A DNA stretch of 62,442 nucleotides from Ignavibacteria bacterium (GTDB taxonomy: Bacteria > Bacteroidota > Ignavibacteria > Ignavibacteriales > Melioribacteraceae), in the NCBI GenBank assembly GCA_012719345.1, contig JAAYAN010000198.1, positions 1 through 62,442 of the forward strand. Direction: 5' to 3'. Numbering within the stretch: position 1 is the stretch's first letter; each line of letters starts with the position of its first letter. Below, piece by piece: positions 6,547 through 14,119 of the stretch. Below the pieces are notes generated by a model. The model ran no database searches. It had not been told where the DNA came from and saw only the letters and a program-made list of their open reading frames with translations. Both the position numbers and the translations under genes were made by a program.

Positions 6547-7989
6547 ATGGAAATAAAATACAAAATGACAGCAAAAAGCCCTCTTTATACCGGGGCTGGC
6601 AATCAAATCGGAATCAAATCCGAGCTTCGAAAGCAAAAAGTAAAAATTAAGAATCCTACAAAAGTCATATCAAAATTTATAAATGAAACGGATAGGGAAC
6701 TTGCTTTTGTAGATGTATTGACAATGCTATACGCTCATATATCTCCAGATTATCGAATGAAACGGGGGAAGGATATTTGGAAAGAGTTTAAAAGTGGTTT
6801 GCTGCAAGCTGCTGGCTGCAAGTCAATATCAAATTTCATTTCACGTTTTGCTTCTCGTTTCGATGTCGGATGCTATGATACCAAAATACTGCAATATTTA
6901 GAAATGTTTGACAATTCAGAATTTTTGCAATATTTGACTGACAATATTGATTATCTTATTACGAAAATGAGATTAACGCGTGAATCGAAAAACAATAATT
7001 TCAAGAAAATAAAAGAGATTGAAAAAGCAATGGAATTGCTGCTCATAGATTATAAAGAAGATGATATGTTTGGAGATGAAAAACGAAAAAAGCAAATAGA
7101 TGATTTGGCAAACGAGCAAAAACAACTTGAAACGAATGAAACAGGGCTTTTGTTTGATGTGAAAAGCTATGAAGTAACTAATTCAGAATTGGTATTTAGT
7201 AAAGATTTTGAGCAAGTGCCGTTATTCAGTGGAAATTCTATTGCTGGCATTATGAGGCGTATTGTTATGGCTGATTATTTCCAACGAATTGAATTGAACG
7301 ATTTGCTTGATTTTACGTATCATACATTTTTCACTGGTGGGAGTTTGACAACAAAAGTAGAAAACGAATTCACAGAAAAACTTGCTGAGTTTTCTGGGAA
7401 AATGGAAGATAAACTCAAAAAGGAAATTGACCATCAGCTTAAACTTGCTGGGAATGATAATTCTATAATAGATTTGAAAAAAGATGATGCCCTAGCTTAT
7501 TACTGCACTCCGTTACGTTTGTTTGGCTCGGCAACTGTAAATGCAATGGTAGAAAGTGAAATGATTGTTAGCAATGCACGGCTTGTTTGCAAAGAAAATG
7601 GGAATGGTGATATTTCACTATGGAGTTTGATTGAGGATATTGCTCATAGTCGTTTGGATAGTGAAAAGACAGAAAGAGATATAAATATTGAACAAACCAA
7701 TTCGCAAACTCAACAAATGCAATACTGGATGGAGACTATTATAGAGGGGGCAGAATTTGAACATTCATTTGTATTGAAATCGAAAGACCCATATATTGAA
7801 AATTGTTTTCACGCTTCTTTAAAGTTGTTTTGTGATTATCACAGAATTGGTGGCAAATCGGCACGTGGTCTTGGCGATATTGATTTATCTGAACTTGAAA
7901 AGCATATTGATTTGTTGAAGGTAAAAGCATATTATCAGCATTTGGAGGGGAACAAAGAAGAAATAAGAAGGTATATAACAGGTGAATAA
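6547..7989 (+). CDS. csf2: Csf2 (Cas7-like backbone protein), enlarged
   Basis: 480 residues, clearly longer than typical Csf2 (about 330-350). RAMP features: an N-terminal KSPLYTGAG strand-turn, VPLFSGNSIAGIMRR near residue 224 (the Cas7/Csf2 pattern of Pro-x-SGNSIRG-x-x-RR), and a C-terminal glycine-rich GGKSARGLGDI near residue 435. Residues about 60-215 form a long, largely helical insertion absent from ordinary Csf2. The second ATG (6547) has AAGG at proper spacing and is preferred over 6541. Csf2 would polymerise along the crRNA. Confidence 0.83.
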   Translation: MEIKYKMTAKSPLYTGAGNQIGIKSELRKQKVKIKNPTKVISKFINETDRELAFVDVLTMLYAHISPDYRMKRGKDIWKEFKSGLLQAAGCKSISNFISRFASRFDVGCYDTKILQYLEMFDNSEFLQYLTDNIDYLITKMRLTRESKNNNFKKIKEIEKAMELLLIDYKEDDMFGDEKRKKQIDDLANEQKQLETNETGLLFDVKSYEVTNSELVFSKDFEQVPLFSGNSIAGIMRRIVMADYFQRIELNDLLDFTYHTFFTGGSLTTKVENEFTEKLAEFSGKMEDKLKKEIDHQLKLAGNDNSIIDLKKDDALAYYCTPLRLFGSATVNAMVESEMIVSNARLVCKENGNGDISLWSLIEDIAHSRLDSEKTERDINIEQTNSQTQQMQYWMETIIEGAEFEHSFVLKSKDPYIENCFHASLKLFCDYHRIGGKSARGLGDIDLSELEKHIDLLKVKAYYQHLEGNKEEIRRYITGE

Positions 7990-8755
7990 AGATTATGAAT
8001 ATTGGAAGAAATTATATCTTGCTCATTCTGAAACTAATAGTTTTAAAAAGAATTTACAAAAGAGTAAAGATATAATTTCTGAATTTTTAGAATTAGGTAT
8101 TAAATCATATATTAGTTGGAGTTGCGGTAAAGATTCAACTGCTATGATGCACTTAATTTTGAATTTGAATAATGATATAAAAGTAGTTTCTGAAAAAGAC
8201 GATATGGATTTCCCTGAAGAAAAAGAATATTTAAATGAAATTGTTAAATTGTATAATATTGATATTGATATTATTTCTCCTGATGTGAATTTGTGGGATA
8301 TAATCATTAATCATAATATTGTAGAGGATATTCATTCAAAAGGAATTGACTTTTCAGAAAAATATTTTTATGATTTATTAAGAGGATATTCTGAAAAAAA
8401 CAAATATAAGGGGATTTTTCTTGGACTTCGAGCTGGTGAGAGTTGGGGACGTTTAATGAATCTCAAAGTTCATAGATATATTTATTACAATCAAAATTTT
8501 AAGCAAGTATTCTGCCAGCCGATAGCAGAATGGACAGCAAAAGATGTATTTGCTTATTTATTTTTAAACAACATACCAATTTTACCAGTTTATTTTAAAA
8601 CTAATTTTGTCAATAGTCCTGAGGATATAAGAAAAAGTTGGATATTACCGGGCAATAGGGCAAGCGAAGGGAATGCCTCTTGGCTACGATATTATTATCC
8701 AAATATATTTAAAAAGTTATGTATTATTCACCCTGAATTAAGGAGCTATACCTAG
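7982..8755 (+). CDS. cysH: CysH-like PP-loop (PAPS reductase family) protein
   Basis: 257 residues with a GTG start overlapping csf2 by eight bases. WSCGKDSTAM near residue 46 is the PP-loop of ATP pyrophosphatases of the PAPS reductase/DndC group. The C-terminal ECGxH catalytic motif of true PAPS reductases is absent (it ends HPELRSYT), so sulfate reduction is unlikely; adenylation or thiolation of a nucleic acid is possible. CysH-like genes are known companions of type IV-B loci, with unsettled function. Here it is translationally coupled to the effector genes. Confidence 0.82.
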   Translation: MNKDYEYWKKLYLAHSETNSFKKNLQKSKDIISEFLELGIKSYISWSCGKDSTAMMHLILNLNNDIKVVSEKDDMDFPEEKEYLNEIVKLYNIDIDIISPDVNLWDIIINHNIVEDIHSKGIDFSEKYFYDLLRGYSEKNKYKGIFLGLRAGESWGRLMNLKVHRYIYYNQNFKQVFCQPIAEWTAKDVFAYLFLNNIPILPVYFKTNFVNSPEDIRKSWILPGNRASEGNASWLRYYYPNIFKKLCIIHPELRSYT

Positions 8756-8757
8756 CA

Positions 8758-9126
8758 ATGATTAAAGATATAGAATTTAATAATATTCCAATAGAGATTA
8801 TAAATAATGCCAAAAAAGAAAATATATCATTTATGTTAAATGCTAAGTATTATGCTTACTATTTTAATAATGCAATAGTTGGAATATGTGCAATAATTAA
8901 AAATAGAAAGACAATTTTAAAATCAGCATTCGTATTACCAGAATTTAGGGGACGTGGTATATATAAAGAAATGGTAGATTATAGAATAAATCAATTAGAA
9001 TATCCTAAAGATTACCCGATTTTAGCAAGTGCATATTTTAAAGCAGCTAAACATTTAATTAAAATTGGATTTAAAGTAATTAAAAATTACAAAAAAGGTT
9101 ATTTATTAAGAAAGGATAAATTATGA
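8758..9126 (+). CDS. Small GNAT-fold acetyltransferase-like protein
   Basis: 122 residues. LPEFRGRGIYKEM near residue 60 is the acetyl-CoA pyrophosphate-binding turn (R-G-x-G) of GNAT enzymes; the flanking strands and the late ASAYFKAAKHLIKIGF helix also fit. The protein is very compact. Some phage GNAT-like enzymes, such as Mom, modify DNA bases rather than proteins, and its position between a PP-loop ATPase and a methyltransferase makes a nucleic acid substrate plausible. Substrate not determinable from sequence. Confidence 0.75.
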   Translation: MIKDIEFNNIPIEIINNAKKENISFMLNAKYYAYYFNNAIVGICAIIKNRKTILKSAFVLPEFRGRGIYKEMVDYRINQLEYPKDYPILASAYFKAAKHLIKIGFKVIKNYKKGYLLRKDKL

Positions 9127-9752
9127 TGTATGGAAACTCATGGGAAAAATATCCTATTGAAGAAAATGAAATTTGGAGCTATAAAGAAAACTTTATTTCA
9201 GTGCAAGACATAACAAAAGGGCTGCCTGATTATATGTATAAAGCAGATATGATTTATACTGATGCGCCTTGGACATTAGGCAACGTTAATATGTTTAATA
9301 AAAAAGCTGGAAGACAAAAAATGAATGACTACAAAGAATTTTATTCTCATCTTTTTCTACACATAAAAAACGTATCTCCAAAGGTTTGTTACTTAGAAAT
9401 TGGAAAAGAAAATATAAATTTATTTATTACAAAAATGTCAAAAATATTTAGCTATATAGAACAATGGGAAATTAAATACTATAATAAATTTATATGCTAC
9501 CTAATTAGAGGTGGAAATAAACCTTTTACAGGAAAAGATTTAAATAATTATGACGACACTTTAACACCGGAGATAGCTATATTAAATGAAAATCCTAAAA
9601 AAGTAGCTGATTTATGTATGGGGCGTGGACTTACAGCAATAGCAAGCCATAAATTAAATATAGAATTTGTTGGGACAGAGTTAATAAAAAGGAAATTAGC
9701 CGTTTTCATTGATAAAATGGCAAAAAATAATATATTATATCAAAAACAATGA
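9123..9752 (+). CDS. DNA methyltransferase-like protein (DAPW catalytic motif)
   Basis: 209 residues, start ATGA-overlapping the GNAT stop. Motif IV reads TDAPW (residues 46-50), a variant of DPPY/DPPW, and comes before the SAM-binding motif DLCMGRGLTA (near residue 163) with FVGTELIKRK after it. This is the permuted order of beta-class N4/N6 amino-methyltransferases. It lacks an obvious target-recognition domain, so specificity may come from partners. The change from Pro to Ala in motif IV is notable. Confidence 0.72.
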   Translation: MMYGNSWEKYPIEENEIWSYKENFISVQDITKGLPDYMYKADMIYTDAPWTLGNVNMFNKKAGRQKMNDYKEFYSHLFLHIKNVSPKVCYLEIGKENINLFITKMSKIFSYIEQWEIKYYNKFICYLIRGGNKPFTGKDLNNYDDTLTPEIAILNENPKKVADLCMGRGLTAIASHKLNIEFVGTELIKRKLAVFIDKMAKNNILYQKQ

Positions 9753-10360
9753 AAGTAATTCTAATGCGATATAAAGCAACATTCCATTTAAAGTCGCCAG
9801 TTATCTTTTATGAGCCACTCTTTTTCGATTCACTCCTTTTATATTGCTATATCAAAGATAAAATCGGATTCGTTCCAAGCAATATGTCAATAGATGAGCC
9901 GATTGAATTTGACTTGTTAAATCATCATTCAAGCGGAGTTTATATGGCTTCTGTTATGCAGTATGAAGAAAACTTTATCACCGATATAACGAATTTTACA
10001 AAACACTGGCATAAATCACATCAATATTTAGTTGGCAACAAAAAGACTTTTAAAATCAATCAAGGGGCTTACAAAAGCTATAACTTGCCTTATGAAACAA
10101 AAAATATTGATAAATGTTGGTTCGTTTTTGAAACTGAAAATATTGAAGATGTAAAAAGAATACTCAACACATATTGCTTTTCGTTAGGGAAGAAACGTAA
10201 CAGGGGATTTGGAGCTATAGAAAAAATTGAATTTGAAGAAACAACTGACGGAATTTTTAGACCAATACCTTGCGAGAGCAATCCGGATATCTATATACCG
10301 CTTAATCCACCATATTGGGAAGTGAAAAATTGTGTTGGATGTAAATTTGAGGGGATATAA
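9749..10360 (+). CDS. csf3: Csf3 (Cas5-like) protein of the type IV effector
   Basis: 203 residues, start ATGA-overlapping the methyltransferase stop. An N-terminal RAMP strand (ATFHLKSPV) is followed by FDSLLLY, matching the Csf3 DxLL pattern. The glycine-rich LGKKRNRGFGAIEKI lies near residue 147, and the C-terminus carries RPIP and the NPPYW motif before two Cys. In type IV complexes Csf3 caps the crRNA 5' region. It closes the operon; a strong terminator follows 80 bases later. Confidence 0.85.
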   Translation: MKVILMRYKATFHLKSPVIFYEPLFFDSLLLYCYIKDKIGFVPSNMSIDEPIEFDLLNHHSSGVYMASVMQYEENFITDITNFTKHWHKSHQYLVGNKKTFKINQGAYKSYNLPYETKNIDKCWFVFETENIEDVKRILNTYCFSLGKKRNRGFGAIEKIEFEETTDGIFRPIPCESNPDIYIPLNPPYWEVKNCVGCKFEGI

Positions 10361-10440
10361 ACTTGACTGATATTTGACTAAAGTAGTGTTAAAATACGTT
10401 AAGTTTTGTGAAGATTTGTGAAAATTCTTAATTAAGAAAA

Positions 10441-10474
10441 AAGCCGATGAATTAGGTTTCATCGGCTTTTCTTT
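10441..10474. terminator. Strong intrinsic terminator after csf3
   Basis: GCCGATGAA (10443-10451) pairs perfectly with TTCATCGGC (10458-10466) around a six-base loop. It is flanked by A residues upstream and TTTTCTTT downstream, so it could work for csf3 and, less well, for the convergent integrase. Confidence 0.85.
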
Positions 10475-10520
10475 GGTACTTCCTACAGGATTCGAACCTG
10501 TGGCCCACTGATTAAGAGTT
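10474..10520 (-). other. attP: attP core: 3' half of a tRNA-Lys(CTT) gene
   Basis: On the minus strand this reads from the anticodon loop (ACTCTTAATCAGT) through the T arm ACAGG-TTCGAAT-CCTGT to an acceptor strand ending CCA. The 5' half of the tRNA is missing: the bases before the anticodon loop do not pair with TCAGT. A tRNA 3' half directly downstream of a tyrosine integrase is the classical attP, able to restore the host tRNA-Lys gene on integration. Confidence 0.88.
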
Positions 10521-10547
10521 GTCGGCTTATATTTTGTTTTATTAGAG

Positions 10548-11428
10548 TTACCAAAATTTTTGAGGAGTATTTGACTGAACTGGATTTAAATATGCTCTGA
10601 TTGTTTTATCAAGCTGGACATAATCTGTGTAGTAATTGTCCATCAATTTACTGCTCGAATGACGAAGTAAATATTCAATCAAATTCTCTGGCATCCCCCT
10701 TTGTGCCATCCGCATTCTGAAAGTAACTCTAAACTCCTGTAAGCTCCTTTTACCTCTTTCAATTCCGAGTGATATCATTGCCTTGCTTAATCTTTTTGTT
10801 AATTTCGATTGCGATGAATAACTCCAAGAAAACACCTTCGCTTTATTCATTTTTTTCAAACGAAGTAAAATCTTAATAGCTTTTTTACTCGCAGGCCGGG
10901 CTTCTTCAAGTTTTGTAATTTTATTGAGCCAAGTAATCCGTTCATTTAAAAAATCTATTTGTTTCCATTCTAAAGTCAGCAAATCAACTACTCTTGCACC
11001 TGTTTCCAATTGTAACCAAATAAAATATGCCATTTCTTTATTATGCAACAAAAAATATTTCAATATACTGTAACATTCATTTCGAGTATAGGATAGAGCA
11101 TTATGTCTTTCTAATTTGAATGAATATTTGGATTTGAATTTAGTTTTTTCAAGCCATTTTCTTTCGGTGCAGTAGTTCAGAAAAATCTGGAATTGTGTAA
11201 GGTTTATATTGATTGTTACTTTAGAATGTTTTGTAGTCCTTAAATAATTCAAGATATACGCTTCAACATTTGTTAAAGTAATATAATCATCAATATTTTT
11301 TATAATCGTTTTAAAAGAGGATTCATAACTTTCAATAGTCCTCATTGCTTTATGCACTAATGTTTCTTTGTATTCACTCCAAGCTTCTCTGTATGTAACA
11401 GTTGTTTTATTTGGTCTTTAAAATCCAT
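10548..11428 (-). CDS. int: Tyrosine recombinase / phage integrase, 5' end frameshifted
   Basis: The intact frame begins with GTG at 11357 and encodes 269 residues. The catalytic Arg is in ETGARVVDLL; QEFRVTF stands where HxLRHTF is usual (His replaced by Gln); LLRHSSSK follows, and the nucleophile is in MDNYYTDY. A better start, ATG at 11428 with AGGAG upstream, opens another frame for 23 codons. The integrase frame is itself open upstream of 11357 and encodes a typical N-terminal TYREAWSEYKETL stretch, so a -1 shift near AAATAAAACAACTG would join them. Sequencing error, mutation or programmed frameshift are all possible. Confidence 0.85.
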
Positions 11429-11486
11429 AATCAAATCTCCTAAATATTAAATAAAAAAAATACTCTAAAATACTGCTAATCTATAT

Positions 11487-12167
11487 TTATGTAATTCTTA
11501 ATACAATTCTTACTACTCCAAATATACTGATTACATCGTTTTCTGATACAGGATATTGCAATTTTCCCCCATTCATTGAATATAATGAATAACTGTTTTC
11601 ATTTTTTTCATACATTTTTACTATTGGAACTCCATTATGCAATGCAAAAATATAATTCCCGCTTATTGGTTTTCTGTCTTTTTCTATTACTATTGTATCG
11701 CCGTCAAATATATGAGCGTCCCGCATTGAATCACCAATTACTCTTAATGCAATGCACTTATTCATATCTAATTTTAAACCGACAGATAACGGCATATAAG
11801 TATATGGTAAATCGTCAAAATGAACGGCTGTCCCTAAATTAGCATTTACAGGAAAATTGTAAAGCTTAATATTTGCAATATCGGAAATAGTATCTTTATC
11901 TGATATGTTAACGATATTATTATTTTCAAACTCCTGTATTTCCATATCACCAACGCCAGTTAAATACCAATTTTTATTTAATCCAGCAAGGTGTAATTTA
12001 TCTAGCTGCTTTTTAAAAACATTCTTTTTCCCGTTCCCAACATATTTATTGGCGTTTGAAACTAATTTATCTTCATTAATTAATCTAGCAAAATCATCAA
12101 ATGATATTTTTTTTAAATTTAGAAATATCTCTAAACGTTCCGCTGGTGTATGTTTTGAAGTATCCAT
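11487..12167 (-). CDS. CI/LexA-like repressor with S24 autopeptidase domain
   Basis: 226 residues: an N-terminal DNA-binding region (about 1-75), a linker, and a C-terminal S24 peptidase domain. The catalytic Ser is S147 in VIGDSMRDA, and the general-base Lys is K184 in VPIVKMY. This architecture means self-cleavage after RecA activation, hence SOS-inducible lysogeny. It is divergent from the ribbon-helix-helix gene at 12300 across a region with a promoter and a palindrome. The Ala-Gly cleavage site is not obvious. Confidence 0.9.
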   Translation of the reverse strand: MDTSKHTPAERLEIFLNLKKISFDDFARLINEDKLVSNANKYVGNGKKNVFKKQLDKLHLAGLNKNWYLTGVGDMEIQEFENNNIVNISDKDTISDIANIKLYNFPVNANLGTAVHFDDLPYTYMPLSVGLKLDMNKCIALRVIGDSMRDAHIFDGDTIVIEKDRKPISGNYIFALHNGVPIVKMYEKNENSYSLYSMNGGKLQYPVSENDVISIFGVVRIVLRIT

Positions 12168-12208
12168 AAAATTATTTTAATAATATTTTAAAAAACAAAA
12201 AAAAATAC

Positions 12209-12237
12209 TTGACAAACAAATTTTTTTTACGTATATT
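12209..12237 (+). promoter_or_regulatory. Promoter candidate TTGACA-N17-TATATT for the early genes
   Basis: A textbook sigma70-like pair with 17-base spacing lies in the repressor/RHH divergent region and reads towards 12300. It differs from the TAnnTTTG promoters elsewhere in the window. Confidence 0.6.
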
Positions 12238-12252
12238 AGTAATAAAGAAAAT

Positions 12253-12269
12253 AACATTTTGAAAATGTT
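12253..12269. promoter_or_regulatory. 17-bp perfect palindrome, lysogeny operator candidate
   Basis: AACATTTT-G-AAAATGTT lies just downstream of the 12209-12237 promoter and upstream of the RHH gene. Its position suggests binding by the CI-like repressor or by the RHH protein to shut off early transcription. Confidence 0.6.
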
Positions 12270-12299
12270 TAATTTTTATAACAAATTACAGGTGCTTAA

Positions 12300-12479
12300 A
12301 TGAAAAAATATGTAAGGTCAAAGAACAGCATGAAAGTTGTTAGCTTGACAGTTCCTCAGGAAATTCGGCAAAAAATAGAAGAAATGGCCGAAACCGAAGA
12401 CAGAACTGTGTCTTATATTAGCAGTCGTCTGCTCCGAAAAGGTTTAGAACTGTGCGAGCCAACTTTTGCTCAGAAATAA
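12300..12479 (+). CDS. Ribbon-helix-helix (CopG/Arc-like) regulator
   Basis: 59 residues. VVSLTVPQEI forms the N-terminal beta strand, and the two helices EEMAETEDRT and SYISSRLLRKGLEL follow, the Arc/MetJ pattern. First gene of the early transcription unit and divergent from the repressor, hence a plausible Cro-like partner. AGGTGC lies upstream of the ATG. Confidence 0.75.
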   Translation: MKKYVRSKNSMKVVSLTVPQEIRQKIEEMAETEDRTVSYISSRLLRKGLELCEPTFAQK

Positions 12480-12646
12480 CTAATATTTATTATATAAATA
12501 TTATTCTGCTTCCGTAAATATTTGATTAAAGTATATGTAATCTCTTGCATATTTTCTCAAATGTTAGTCAAATTTATATCAATTTACAAAATTATTTAAT
12601 TCTGTGCAAATATTTTGGACATATTTTTTAGGCAAAAGAAAAAAAA

Positions 12647-12862
12647 ATGGAAAAAACTACAAAATATAAAGAATTTTTTTCGAATACGAAAAAAGAGCGG
12701 GAAAGAACAAAAGATTTCCACGTTGTTCTGGACAAAGAATACCAGATAAAATTAACAGATATCAAGGAATCACTCAACATTAGAAAAGATTCACAATTCT
12801 TGCGTGGTGCAATTGATATGCTTTATGAGATTTCAATTCAAGGAAAAAGCCCAGTGATGTAG
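12647..12862 (+). CDS. Small ribbon-helix-helix-like protein
   Basis: 71 residues with a basic N-terminus and a DFHVVLDKEYQIKL strand-helix segment followed by a second helix (FLRGAIDMLYEI). This fits an RHH fold, less clearly than the 12300 gene. Its last codons form the left arm of a terminator. Confidence 0.6.
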   Translation: MEKTTKYKEFFSNTKKERERTKDFHVVLDKEYQIKLTDIKESLNIRKDSQFLRGAIDMLYEISIQGKSPVM

Positions 12863-12883
12863 GGGCATCAAAGGGCTTTTTTT
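12846..12883 (+). terminator. Intrinsic terminator overlapping the gene end
   Basis: AAAGCCC (12846-12852) pairs with GGGCTTT (12873-12879), with an inner GATG/CATC stem, followed by a run of T. It begins inside the coding end of the preceding gene. Confidence 0.8.
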
Positions 12884-12921
12884 ATATTACGAATAACCAT
12901 CACAAATATAAGGAAAAAATT

Positions 12922-13182
12922 ATGAATAACCAAATAATAATTCCAAAAAATATCCGGGTGCTATTGGATATTGCAGTTGAAAATATAGCAAGAGTGATGC
13001 ATATAGAGCATTGGGATGAAGTTGCTGAATATATGATAGAAGCAATGAAATTAAAAGCTGAACAGAAATATCAGCTACCAATAGCTGGAATGAAATATCT
13101 GGCAGACGTGAAAGAACATATAGAAAACTGTGAATCTAATTCAATTTATACCGTAAAAAAACAAAAAGAAATATATGCATAA
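12922..13182 (+). CDS. Hypothetical early protein
   Basis: 86 residues, mostly helical, with a single HWDE segment in the middle; AAGGAAAAAATT precedes the ATG. No recognised family. Possibly another small DNA-binding or regulatory protein, by location only. Confidence 0.6.
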   Translation: MNNQIIIPKNIRVLLDIAVENIARVMHIEHWDEVAEYMIEAMKLKAEQKYQLPIAGMKYLADVKEHIENCESNSIYTVKKQKEIYA

Positions 13183-13189
13183 GGTAATT

Positions 13190-13327
13190 ATGAAAATAAG
13201 TTATGCTAAATTCACAAGACCGCACTATTCTTTCATCATCCGTAAAGAAATAGCAAGGAATAGTGGATTAATCAAATTTATCGCATTTTTAATTATTGCA
13301 ATATATTTTATATGGAGATTACTTTAA
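13190..13327 (+). CDS. Small membrane protein
   Basis: 45 residues: a basic N-terminal part, then one strongly hydrophobic helix (IKFIAFLIIAIYFIW) near the C-terminus. AAGGTAATT precedes the ATG. Typical of the one-helix inner-membrane peptides encoded in phage early regions. Function unknown. Confidence 0.55.
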   Translation: MKISYAKFTRPHYSFIIRKEIARNSGLIKFIAFLIIAIYFIWRLL

Positions 13328-13334
13328 GAAGTTT

Positions 13335-13595
13335 ATGCTTAAGAATATAAAAAATAAAATAGAACAAAGATTGTATTCAGCAACGGATGCTCATAAATTC
13401 TTTGGTGGGAACATTGGCATAAACAAAATCAGGACGATGTTTGTTACAGGTGAAATCCCCGCTTGGAAAGAAGGTAACAAATATGTTACAACAGAAAGGC
13501 ATCTTGCTTTTTGGTTACGGAAAAAAAGTGCAGAAGCAGAAATGTTTTCTGAAAAAATTAAGAAAGAATCAGAGAATATATTCAGGGTAGCTTGA
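13335..13595 (+). CDS. Excisionase-like / MerR-type HTH protein
   Basis: 86 residues from the ATG at 13335. YSATDAHKFFGG and GEIPAWKEGNKYVTT form a winged-helix pattern of the HTH_17/excisionase type: helix, turn, helix, then a wing ending in a conserved hydrophobic residue. It could direct excision with the integrase or act as an early regulator. Confidence 0.6.
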   Translation: MLKNIKNKIEQRLYSATDAHKFFGGNIGINKIRTMFVTGEIPAWKEGNKYVTTERHLAFWLRKKSAEAEMFSEKIKKESENIFRVA

Positions 13596-13733
13596 GTTCC
13601 CTAGCAATCGGGATAATAGCCATCGCCGACTGCATTCTTTCACTCCAAATTTTGAATGCAGATAAACTCAAGGTTCGCTCATAACAGGATCACTCCTTTA
13701 AGTTGTGGGAAAACGTATATTTTTCCTCAATAG

Positions 13734-13760
13734 CGGGAGCTAGCAATAGCTCCCGTGTTT
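13734..13760 (+). terminator. Intrinsic terminator
   Basis: CGGGAGCTA and TAGCTCCCG form a perfect 9-bp stem with a GCAA tetraloop, followed by TGTTTT. Confidence 0.8.
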
Positions 13761-13781
13761 TAAAACGAAATCGTTATTTTT

Positions 13782-14036
13782 ATGAGAACTAAATATGATA
13801 AATTAATTAGCCCTACTCTAGGAGCAGCGCTCCTGTTTAAAATATTTCAGCAAGCAAATAAATTTAATACTGAACATCCAAAATATCTGGATAAGAATAC
13901 GATTATTGAGAATATAGCCAAATTTGAAGAATGCGATTCAATTAAAGCAGAACGCATATTCAATAAACTAATAATGCACAAAAAACTTGAATCTAAACGC
14001 GTTGCATCTTTTAGCTGGCTGTATAAGATTAAATAA
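13782..14036 (+). CDS. Hypothetical protein, possibly winged-helix
   Basis: 84 residues. Composition and the pattern TIIENIAKFEECDSIKAER followed by a basic C-terminus suggest a small winged-helix fold, but no family is recognised. The 3' flank has a GCCC-TGCT/AGCA-GGGC hairpin without a T tract. Confidence 0.55.
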   Translation: MRTKYDKLISPTLGAALLFKIFQQANKFNTEHPKYLDKNTIIENIAKFEECDSIKAERIFNKLIMHKKLESKRVASFSWLYKIK

Positions 14037-14119
14037 AAAAGCCCCTGCTGATAAGTTAGAAGGAAGCAAGGGCAAAACTAAATAAGTTTCAACCACAAAT
14101 ATACGAAAGGGCTACGAAA

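Noticed and set aside
7982-8755. Functional assimilatory PAPS reductase
   Set aside because: The C-terminal catalytic Cys motif is missing and there is no sulfate assimilation context.
11576-12180. Plus-strand ORFs within the repressor gene
   Set aside because: They are antisense shadows of a gene with clear S24 motifs.
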